A DNA stretch of 64,000 bases from Deminuibacter sp966424055 (GTDB lineage: Bacteria; Bacteroidota; Bacteroidia; Chitinophagales; Chitinophagaceae), in NCBI GenBank assembly GCA_966424055.1, contig CBJLMB010000005.1, positions 166,944 to 230,943 on the forward strand. Direction: 5' to 3'. The notes beneath the pieces are model-generated. The model made no database searches. It was not told the DNA's origin and saw only the letters and a program-made list of their open reading frames with translations. Every line of letters starts with the position of its first letter. Position 1 is the stretch's first letter. This document shows positions 46,192 to 57,200 of this stretch, piece by piece. The translations under genes were made by a program, and so were the position numbers.

Positions 46192-48165
46192 ATGAAAAAA
46201 AATTTTTACATACTATTGGTCGTCTTATCCGGTTATACGGCTAAAGCGCAGGAGCAAAAGCAAACAGCTGTACGCGCGGATGAATATTTCAGCCGGTACG
46301 AATACACATTGGCCGCAAGGTTGTATGAAAAAATGGCGGCTAAAAAGAAGGTGAAACCCGGTGTACTGGAAAAGCTCGCTACCTGTTACCGGAAAACCAA
46401 CGACTATGATAATGCTGTTAAATGGTATGGCCGTATTGTACAGCAATCGCCTGCGGATACCACCAGCCTGCTGTATTATGCCGATATGCTGAAAAGCACC
46501 GGCCGTTATGATGAAGCGAAAGATGCATACCGGCAATACATTCAAAAAGCCGGTGCCAGTATGCTGGTATCGGCACGTTTGGCCGGTTGCGATCTGGCAA
46601 AGCAGTGGATGCTGCATCCCACTTCGCACCGCATAGAAAATATGCGTGTGATCAATACAGCCAGTGCAGACTGGGGCGCTGTTTGGTATGGTAAGGATAG
46701 CCTTGTATATACTTCCGATTATATACATCCTTATGCACTGGACAGCAAAACAAAACTAAGCAACCGAGATTTTGGCTGGACAGGAGAGCCTTTTCAGAAA
46801 ATATATATTATAGATACAACTTCCTCAAATGGGTTGGGGTTTATCAGGGATCTGTCTTCTGCCATCAACAGTTCGCTTTTTCATGTAGGGCCAGTTGTAT
46901 TTTCTTCCAACCGTGATACAGCATATATCACCTATACCAACCCCCGGCGCATTCCCTATAAAAGAGAGAAGCCGCTGGAAGTATACGGCACCAGGCGACT
47001 GGAACTGTATGTGTCTGTGAAAAAAGAAGGCAGGTGGCAGAAACCACAACCTTTTGTATACAATAAACCAAACGAATATTCCCTGGGGCATGCAGCACTG
47101 AGCAAGGATGGACATATACTTTATTTTGCCAGTGATAAACCAGGTGGTTATGGCCAGACAGATATCTGGTATTGTGAAAAATTGAATGACAGCACCTGGG
47201 GTGAACCCAAAAACTGCGGCCCGGTTGTCAATACTGCAGGTGCAGAGGAATTCCCCACCGTAGTAGCGGATGGTGGTGAACTGTATTTTGCCAGCGATGG
47301 TCATCCGGGTATGGGGGGCTTTGATATGTTCAGGAGCAAGGGAAGTGCCGCGCGGTGGACAGCCCCCACCAACCTGCAATACCCGCTGAATTCGCCGGGT
47401 GATGATTTTTATTATGAAACAAGAGACCTGCATTCCGGGTTTTTCTCTTCCAACCGGCCGGGAGGAAAGGGAAGTGATGATGTGTACAAATTTATATTGA
47501 ACAATCCTTATGTAGCGCCACCGCTGCGCGTGATCATACTTGAAACAACTGTGCTGGATAAACAAACAAACGAACCGGTTGACAGCGCCTGGGTAGTGCT
47601 CACCAATACCAGCCGCGATGCCAGCTGGCGGCAGACAACACCCGCTAAAGGAAAAGTGTATAATGTGATTGAAGCCAATATGGCTTATACTGTAGAAGCC
47701 GGTAAAACAGGATACAATACTGATTCAAAAACCTTCAATACCCAAACGCCCGATCTGCCCGATACGGTACGTACAGTGCTATACCTCGACCGGAAATTAA
47801 AACCGGGTGATTCTTTTGTGCTGGAAAATCTGTATTACGATCTCGATAAATCGAATATACGTCCCGATGCCGCACTTGTGCTGGATAGCCTGGCCCTTAT
47901 ACTGAAACGTAACCCGGATGTGAAGATCGCTTTATCCGCACATACCGATTCACGTGCGAGCAAGGCTTACAATATGAACCTTTCAGAACGAAGGGTAAAA
48001 TCGGCCATTGCTTACCTAATTAAGCAGGGTATTGCACCCGGCAGGCTGGAAGCACGCTGGTATGGTGAAAGCAGGCCGGTTAATGGTTGTGTGGATGGTG
48101 TGAAATGCTCAGAAGCAGAACACCAGAAAAACAGGAGAACAGAAGTAACTGTACTGGAACAATAG
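46192..48165 (+). CDS. TPR-PD40-OmpA family protein (PorE-like)
   Basis: A 657-residue exported protein. The signal peptide (MKKNFYILLVVLSGYTAKAQ) is followed by TPR helices (about 25-125, DEYFSRYEYTLAARLYEKMA and YADMLKSTGRYDEAKDAYRQY). PD40 beta-propeller repeats come next (about 220-420, with HILYFASDKPGGYGQTDIWY and ELYFASDGHPGMGGFDMF). A regulatory-like beta domain (about 440-530) precedes the OmpA peptidoglycan-binding domain (about 540-655, LYYDLDKSNIRPDA, AHTDSRASKAYNMNLSERR). This order matches PorE of the type IX system, which ties the secretion/attachment complex to peptidoglycan. It follows the PorP/SprF gene by 62 bp. Confidence 0.92.
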   Translation: MKKNFYILLVVLSGYTAKAQEQKQTAVRADEYFSRYEYTLAARLYEKMAAKKKVKPGVLEKLATCYRKTNDYDNAVKWYGRIVQQSPADTTSLLYYADMLKSTGRYDEAKDAYRQYIQKAGASMLVSARLAGCDLAKQWMLHPTSHRIENMRVINTASADWGAVWYGKDSLVYTSDYIHPYALDSKTKLSNRDFGWTGEPFQKIYIIDTTSSNGLGFIRDLSSAINSSLFHVGPVVFSSNRDTAYITYTNPRRIPYKREKPLEVYGTRRLELYVSVKKEGRWQKPQPFVYNKPNEYSLGHAALSKDGHILYFASDKPGGYGQTDIWYCEKLNDSTWGEPKNCGPVVNTAGAEEFPTVVADGGELYFASDGHPGMGGFDMFRSKGSAARWTAPTNLQYPLNSPGDDFYYETRDLHSGFFSSNRPGGKGSDDVYKFILNNPYVAPPLRVIILETTVLDKQTNEPVDSAWVVLTNTSRDASWRQTTPAKGKVYNVIEANMAYTVEAGKTGYNTDSKTFNTQTPDLPDTVRTVLYLDRKLKPGDSFVLENLYYDLDKSNIRPDAALVLDSLALILKRNPDVKIALSAHTDSRASKAYNMNLSERRVKSAIAYLIKQGIAPGRLEARWYGESRPVNGCVDGVKCSEAEHQKNRRTEVTVLEQ

Positions 48166-48185
48166 CAACACGAAGAGTGATCGAA

Positions 48186-48222
48186 AAGGATTGACCGGGC
48201 ATTGATTTGCCCGGCAATCCTT
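48186..48222 (+). terminator. Long hairpin between the OmpA gene and giant gene 2
   Basis: AAGGATTG plus CCGGGCA (48186-48201) pair with TGCCCGG plus CAATCCTT (48208-48222), interrupted only by one unpaired A. No T-run follows, so it may attenuate rather than stop transcription into giant gene 2. Confidence 0.6.
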
Positions 48223-48265
48223 ACTCAGACACCTACCCTATGGTATCACTATTTAATTACATCGT

Positions 48266-51200
48266 ATGCATAAACAGATTTTACTGTATCTGTTGCTGGT
48301 GATGGTAATGGTGTTTACGTTGCCGGCAGGTACCTCAGCCCAAATCCAGGCTACGGCGGGATCTGGTGTATACCGTAACAATATTTACTGGCTTAATTTC
48401 AACGGGGTGAGCATGGCAGCAGGCCAAACGCTGACACGTAATTTTAAGATCAATGGTATTGATGTTACTGTAGTGATCGATAACCTGACTTTTTCAGGTG
48501 CACCGCTTTCCGGCACACTGAACGATGTTCGGTTGGTATCTTATATTTCCGGCACATGGGTAGGTGACCGACTGAATTATTTATACCGTATTCCCAATGC
48601 CAGCGACCCTAACAGTAATACGATGCAGATCGGCCTTGCCACCAATGTGAACGGGCGGCAGGGGGTGGGCCTGCAGGCTAATTACCGCGTAAGGGCATAT
48701 GCCACCATAAGCGGACAGCCGGCAGATATAGGGTTGGTGTTTGCCAATGCAGAATCTGATGCCAACAATGAATATACACAGGGCACCACCAATGGTACCA
48801 ATTGGCAGCTGCTGGAAAAAGGTGCTTTTACGCCAAACGGGAACAGGAGCATCACTTTCAGTAATGCAGACAAAACAGCCAGGCTTCAGTGCGATGGTAA
48901 TGTGGGATTGCTGTATACATATAAAATACTTACCGGTCAGAGCAATCCACTGCAGATAAATGCCCAGTTTGTTTCAGGTGGAAAAACAGCTATTGCCATG
49001 GGTGTGATCGCCTATACTGATATTGGTGATGCACCGGCTTCATATGGCAAGGGAGCCAGTGTGATTTCACCTGTTATTTCCGGTGGCAACGATCCCACAC
49101 CGGGTACAAGCAGCACGGTTTACCTGCTCAATCCACCGGCAGGGGGTACGCAGATCAATGCAGGTGTTAAAACCAATCCCGTAACACCCAGGCTGGGGCC
49201 TAATGCCGCAGATGATGATCCCGGTAATTTTACGCTGGGCACCAATGCTGATGCAGATGATAAAAACAATATTGATGATGAAGACGGGATCAGCAGTATC
49301 CCCACACTGCTGGCCGATGCCGGGAATTATACCCTGCAGGCCACTGCTTTTAAAAACACCACCCCCGCAACTATCCCGGCCAATATTTATGCCTGGATCG
49401 ATTTAAACAGGGATGGTGTGTTCAGCGCCAATGAAGCAGTGACCGCCACTCTAACAGACAACAATACCACTGTAACCATTCCTTTAACCTGGAGTTTCAA
49501 GGCTACAGATGTACAGGATGGATTGTCTTATGTAAGGGTGAGGATCACACATATAAACCTGGTGGATGATCCTTCCACACAGGATATCGATGAAAGAAGT
49601 ACCGGCACCGCTACAGGAGGTGAAACAGAAGATTATCCCATCACCATACGAAGAGTATGCGATCTTTCGCTGAAGAAAACAAGTTCCCCCAACCCGGTTG
49701 TCGTTGGGCAGCCGCTCACTTATACCATCACGCTAACCAACGGAGGGCCTTCACCTGTACTTACTTCCGATGTATTAACAGTTAATGAAAATCTCCCTGA
49801 TGGGTTCACTGCGCAAACATATACACCTTCTGCGGGCACTTACAATAGCAGTGACCAAACCTGGACAGGGCTTTCTCTTGATTCGGGCCAGCGGGCTACG
49901 CTTGTCATCAAGGGAACAGTGTCTGACAATGCCTCCGGCCAGCTCATCAATAGCGCTTCGGTAAGTACACCACCTAATGTGACAGACCCGGGTAATGATA
50001 ATAATACGGTTTCAGATACTACCACCTTAACACGCCGCCTCGATTACGGAATAACCAAAACCGGTAGTCCGAAACCGGCAACTGCAGGTGCTCCGTTCAC
50101 TTATACGATCACTGTTACCAATAACGGTCCCAGTACCATGATGGCCGGTGATATCATAACATTGACTGAATCCCTGCCAAACGGTTTTACTGTAACAGGC
50201 TATCAACCGGATGCCGGCAGTTTCGACAGCAGCAATGGAAAATGGAGCGGGCTGTTGCTGGCTAAGGGAGAATCGGCCAGGCTCACCATTCAGGGCAATA
50301 TTGATCCTGCTTATACCAGTGATTCAATTGTCAATACCGTCACACTCACACCGCCGGCTGGAACTGTTGACAGTGCCGGGAAAAAAGCCACAGACAGTAC
50401 CGCAGTTCAGCGGTTGGCTGATGTGGGACTGGCCAAGACCGCTTCACCCGATAAAGCTTCAGCAGGCGATTCGCTCACTTACACCATTACCTTAAGCAAT
50501 AATGGCCCCAGCAGTATTGTACCTGCCGATGTGCTTGCGATCACAGAAGGATTGCCCGCCGGTTTTACGCCTTCCGGTTATACTTCTTCTTCAGGGACCT
50601 ACAATAATAAAAAAGGTGAATGGAGCGGTCTTCAGCTGGCTGAGGGGCAGAGCGCCACATTGAAAATTGCAGGTGTCGTAAATCCTGATGCATCGGGTAG
50701 CCTTACCAACAAAGTATCCGTTAAACTGCCCGGCGATATAAAAGACACCAATAGTACTAATGATACGGCAAGTGTGACCATACCTGTTCAACGCAAACTG
50801 AACTATGGTATCACCAAACTGGGTTCACCCAAGCCTGCCACTGCAGGAGAATCTTTTACTTATACCATAAGACTTATCAATAACGGACCCGCTTCAATGA
50901 TCGCAGGGGATACCGTGGTTTTACAGGATACGCTGCCACAAGGTTTTACGGCTGACAGCTATACAGCCAGTGCCGGCTCCTTCAACAGTACAGGCGGCCA
51001 ATGGACCGGTCTTTTGCTGGCAAAAGGTCAATCTGCAACCTTAACAATAAAAGGAAAGATCGATCCTGCCTATAAAGATGGTTCGCTAGTGAACACGGTT
51101 GCGGTTGTACCACCACAGGGAACAGATAGTGATACACCGGCTTCCGCTTCAGATACAACTGCTGTTAACAGGCAAATGGCATTGCAGCTGGAAAAAAAAG

Positions 51201-54200
51201 CAGATCCCAAACCTGCTTCTGCCGGTCAACCGCTCAGGTATACGATTAAACTCACCAATAATGGTCCTTCCGGTATCGGGACTAATGATACAACAACAGT
51301 AAAAGATCAGCTGCCTGATGGTTTTACTGCAACAGGCTATACACCTGAAACCGGCTCGTACAATAATGCAACAGGCGCCTGGACAGGTTTTGCGCTGGCA
51401 CCGGGCAACAGCATCACCCTGGTTATTGCAGGTACTGTAAAACCGGATTATACAGGAGGGACCCTGGAGAACACGGTAACGGCTTCACCACCTGCAGGTA
51501 CTTCCGGTTCACCGCCGGTATCAGCAGGTGATACAACCAAAGTAGTACGCAGGGCCGATCTGGCGGTCACTAAAACAGGTTCGCCCAAACCAGCCATTGC
51601 AGGTGATACGCTTACTTATACCATCCGGCTCATCAACAATGGCCCCGCATCGCTGGTGCCTGCTGATGTGGTATATGTAAGTGATAAGCTGCCTGATGCA
51701 TACAGGGGTACAGCATTTATAACCAGCTCAGGTAATTTCAATAACAATAACGGTGAATGGAAAGGGCTTTCCCTTGCTTCGGGTGAATCGGCTACGCTAA
51801 CCATTAACGGCAGGGTGAGCGCAGCTGCAAGCGGTAATAACCTGGTGAATAAAGTAACAGTATACCCGCCCGCAGGGGTTGCCGATTCTGTTTTTTCTAA
51901 TAATGATGCAGCAGACACCACACCCATACAAAAAATTGCAGATCTCGCTATCACCAAAACCGATGGTAAAACAGCCTATACACCGGGAAAAACAACTACT
52001 TATACAGTTGTAGCCACCAATGCAGGGCCTTCGGATGTACAGGGTGCTGTAGTGGCCGATCCATTACCGGCAGGTATTACAGATGCCAGCTGGAGCTGTA
52101 CGGCAGCTGGCGGTGCGGTTGTACCGGCCACCAGCGGCACCGGCGCTATTAACCAGGTGGTGGATATCCCGAAGAATGGAAAGATCACTTATATATTTAA
52201 ACTGAACATACCATCTTCTTTCACAGGCAACCTGGTGAACCGTGCATCAGTGACAGCGCCACCGGATTATACCGAGCCTGATAAAAGTAACAATGAAGCT
52301 TCTGATACCGATACCAGCCACCCGCAGTATAACCTGGTGGCAGTGAAGAAAGGGCCTGCATCGGGAGATGTTGTGGCAGGCGATAATATCAGCTACACGG
52401 TCAGCTATACAAACAATGGCCCCTCTGATCTCCAGAAAGCCAGTTTTGCCGATAATGTGCCGCAGGCAGTGAAGGTAAATAACTGGACAGTAGCTACGGC
52501 TGGCAATGCCAGCTCATCTGTGACCAGCGGAACCGGTAATGCGGTTCGCTTCACAGGAAGTATTGCTGCCGGTTCCGGCAACAGTATTACGGTTACCATC
52601 AATGGCACTGTTGATCCTTCCGCATCCGGAACCATGCGCAATACGGCAACGGTAACCCCGGATGGAGATACGACTGTTCCATCCAACACCACTTCTACCA
52701 CCGTTACCCGGAATGCAGGTATCAATATCGTTAAAACTGGTCCTGATGGTGATACTGTACTTGCCGGCAATACCATCAGGTACCATATCAAAGTAACCAA
52801 TCTTGGCCCCAGTGATGAAAAACAGCTGCTTGTTACCGACAGTATGCCTTCGGTGCTCACCAATGTAAGCTGGAAAGCAGTGGCTTCAGGCGGTGCTGCG
52901 ATCAATGGCGGCAGCCCGCTGAGCGGAACGGGCAATATCCGTTTCACCGGCAGTGTTCCTGCAGGTTCGGGTAATGAGTTCAATATAGATGTTACGGCAA
53001 CCGTACCTCCATCCACACCGGATGGCAGCATCACCAATACTGCAACAGCCACCCCTTCCAACGGATCACCTGTAAGCAGTGATGTGACGGTTGATGTGTA
53101 CAATATGCCTTCGATCGTTATTGTAAAGAGTGGGCCTGCATCAGTTGCAGCAGGTGAGCCGGTTATGTATACACTGGAAGTTACCAATAACGGACCTTCC
53201 GACGCGCTCAATGCAACGATCAGCGATGAAATAAATGCTGGTGTTCATGTAACAGGGTGGCAGGCTGTTGCAAAGGGCGCTACCATCCGCAGCGGTGCAA
53301 CAGGCACCGGGAATATGGTAGAGGTAAAAGCAGATATCCCGGCCGGTGAAGGGCATAAGATAACGGTGACCATCAATGGCACTGTTGACCCCACAGCAGA
53401 AGGGAAAATTGACAATACTGCTGTTGTATCTATCCCCGGTCATCCGGATCAGCCATCTAATACTGTTGAAACAACAGTAGATAATAATGCAACACTGGTG
53501 TTCTCTAAAACAGGCCCGGACACGATCAGTGCCGGTTCTATTATCACCTACACACTGGTATTAACCAATACAGGTACCAGCAATGCCAATAATGTAAGGG
53601 TAACAGACCTGCTGCCTGCAGAAGTGCTGTATCCTGCTATTACTGATCAGCGTACATCCGGGCATGCAGGTATACTGAATGCGGGTATTGTTTCCGGCGG
53701 AGGCCGTGATACACTCGCCGCAATGGTGTATGTGGGAGGTGGCCCCGGCAATAGCGTGAGCTTCCAGGTAAGTGGCTGGGTAAATCCTGATTATTCCGGT
53801 AAGCTGTCTAATTCGGCAACAGCCAAGCCCCCAGGCAAACCATCAACGCAATCAAACACGCTTGAAACAAATGTAAAAAATGATGCCAATATCACTATTG
53901 TCAAATCAGGACCATCTGATCTTAGTGGCGGTGATGATATTGCTTATACGATTACCGTAGCCAACAATGGTCCATCCAATGCAAAGGGTATTGTAATAGA
54001 TGATAGTATTCCTGCCGGTATACTGAATCCTGTATGGACTGTAGAGATCGAAGGGGATAGTATTGTGGTCAGCAATACGGAGGGAACAGGTAATGTACAT
54101 CTCACCGCCGATATACCTGCCAGCAAAGGCGCTGCTGTTGTGATCAGGATAAAGGGCAGAATAGATCCTGCATTCTCCGGAAAGATCACCAATACAGCAA

Positions 54201-57200
54201 CAGCTGCTGTTTCAGGTAAAGCGCCGGTAGCGGCACAGGTGAATACAAAGGTGACCAATAACCCTGTTGTGCAGGTGGTAAAATCAGGCCCTTCAGCTGT
54301 GAGTGCGGGACAGGCCATTCAGTATACGTTGCTGGTAACGAACACCGGTAAATCCACTGCAATGGATATGGTTATTGCAGACAGCATCCCCGCAGGTATT
54401 ACCAATGTTAGCTGGACTGCCGCTGCAACAGGAACAGGCACCGTTATAAGTGCTGGTTCCGGCACAGGCAATGTGTTGCTCAACAGCACGCTGCCGCCGG
54501 GCGCTGATCACTATATCACGATCGATATCAATGGTGTTGTTGATCCCTCGTATACTGGTAAGCCGATACAAAACACGGCTTCTGCCACACCCGGCAGTAA
54601 ATCAACGGTGCCCAGCAACCCGGTGCAAACAACCGTGAGCAGCGATCCTGAACTGCATATCGTTAAAAGCGGGCCCGACCAGGCCAATGCAGGCGAAAGC
54701 ATTACGTATCAATTGCTGGTCACCAATACGGGTCCTTCCAATGCAACAGGTGCGCGTATCCTGGACAGCCTGCCTGCAGGGTTTACCAATATTAGCTGGA
54801 CAGCTACTGCCAGCGGTGATGGTACAACCGTAAGCGCAGCCAGTGGTGCCGGCCCGGTGCTGAATATTACAGCTGATATACCAACAGGCCCCGGCCACCA
54901 GGTGTTGATCAGTATTACAGGAACAATCAGCTCTTCTTCAGGTGGCAGGCTGAAAAATATTGCAACAGCAGGTGTACCCGGCAAACCGGTGTCCTCCGAT
55001 TCGCATGTCACTACTGTTAACAACCAGGCAAATGTACATATCACCAAAAGCGGGCCTTCTGCAGCCATTGCAGGCCAGCCGGTAACCTATACACTGGTGG
55101 TAACCAATGCGGGGCCTTCTGATGCAAGAAATGTGTTGATCACCGATAAACCGGCACGCGAACTGAAGAATATTACCTGGGTGGCTTCTGCTAACGGCAA
55201 CGGAACCAGTGTAAGCACTACGTCTGGTAAGGATGCGGTTAACTTAACAGGTAACCTGCCCGCCGGTGCCGGTAATACAATAACGGTGACCATTTCGGCA
55301 GATCTGCCTGCAGACTATACCGGTACTTCCCTTCAAAATACCGCGACTGCCGCAGTGCCGGGGCAGCCGGCTGATAGCAGTAGTGTAACCACACCGGTAA
55401 AACACAGTGCTGATCTCCGGATAGTCAAGAGCGGCCCGCAAACAATTGCGGCAGGAGAGCAGGTGGTTTACCGCATACTGGTTTCCAATGCAGGCCCCAG
55501 TGATGTTGCAGGCGCTGTTATCAAAGACGACCTGCCTGCCGGGCTGGATAATATCAGCTGGACAGCCGTACCCAATGGAGAGGGCACTGCAGTGAACACT
55601 ACTTCGGGTACGGGTTCAATAGATATTACTGCAGCCATTCCTGCAGGTGGCGACCATACTGTTGCAATAGAAGTACGGGCCAGGCTCAAACCCGGTACTG
55701 CAGCAGGTTCTATTACCAATACGGCAACAGCCAGCCCGCCACCTGGTGTGGATGATCCTTCACCGGCGATCAGCACAGTGAATACCGCTGTACGTCGCGA
55801 GGCAGATCTGGTTATTGTGAAAATAGGTCCTGCTGATCTTGCTGCAGGACAAAGCATCAGTTACCGGCTGGTTGTTTCCAACAATGGACCCTCTGATGTA
55901 AACGGGTTAACGATTAAAGATGTGATACCCGGTGCTATACAAAATATCAGCTATTCAACATCGGTAAATGGTACAGCTTCTATAGGTGTTACCGGTTTAT
56001 CGGGTAATACACTTACGGTAAACGGGGATATAGCTGCTGGAAAAGGAAATCTTATTATCGTAGATATCAAGGGCATTGTTGATCCTGCCGCACCGGCAGG
56101 TGAAATCACCAACAGGGCCACGGTTGCCATGCCTGATGGCATCAGGGAAACAGATCCTTCTTCCAATAGCAGCAGTGTTACCACGAAGATCAGTAAGGAT
56201 GTAGGTGTGTCGATCAGCAAAAGCGGTCCGGCCAGTGCCAATATCGGTGACCCGATCAGTTATACAGTAGCGATCAGCAATACAGGAGCTTCTGATGCCG
56301 GCGCTGTAGATATTACCGATCATGTGCCATCAGGTGTTACCGGTGTTACCTGGACGGCTGTTGCAAGTGGCAATGGCGGTACCAGGGTGTACCAAGACAG
56401 TGGTTCAGGTAATTATATCAATTTCCAGGCAGATATAGAAGGAGTGGTCAACGGGCCCGGAACAGTGCTGCTGACCATTCATGGTACGGTTTCGCATGAT
56501 GCAGGAACATCTATCACCAATACGGCTATTGCAGAGTTTGAGGGAACCCGCTCCAGCTCGTTCACCACTGCAGTGAACAATACTGCAGACCTGCGTATAA
56601 TAAAATCCGGGCCCGCAGTGGCATCGGCCGGTGAGCAGGTAGCCTACAATATCACGGTAACCAATGCAGGGCCTGCTGATGTAAGAGGCGCTACTATCAC
56701 CGACCAGCTACCTGAACAGTTAACAGCCATCAGCTGGACTGCCACAGCCAGTGGCGGCGCTGTGGTAGGGCAGGGCGAAGGCTCCGGCAACCAGATCAAT
56801 ATCAATGCGGATATTCCTGCTGCTACCGGATCTGTAAGTATCGATATTACCGGAACCATCAACCCGGCATTTACCGGGAAGATCACCAATACAGCACAGG
56901 CCACTCCACCACGAGGCGTAACAGATCCTACACCGGCCCGGTCAGCTGTAGAAACTCAGGTGAACAATACTGCCAACCTGCTGATAACAAAATCAGGCCC
57001 TGATACAGTGATCGCAGGTAACCCGGTTACCTATACCATCCTCATCAGCAACAATGGTCCTTCAGATGCAAATGGTATCACGATCAGCGACCAGGTGCCC
57101 GGCGAGCTTAAGCAAACCCATTGGACTGCCATCGCTACCGGAACAGGTGCTGCTGTATTGACAGGTGCCAGTGGAAACGGTAATGCCATCAGTGTAACCG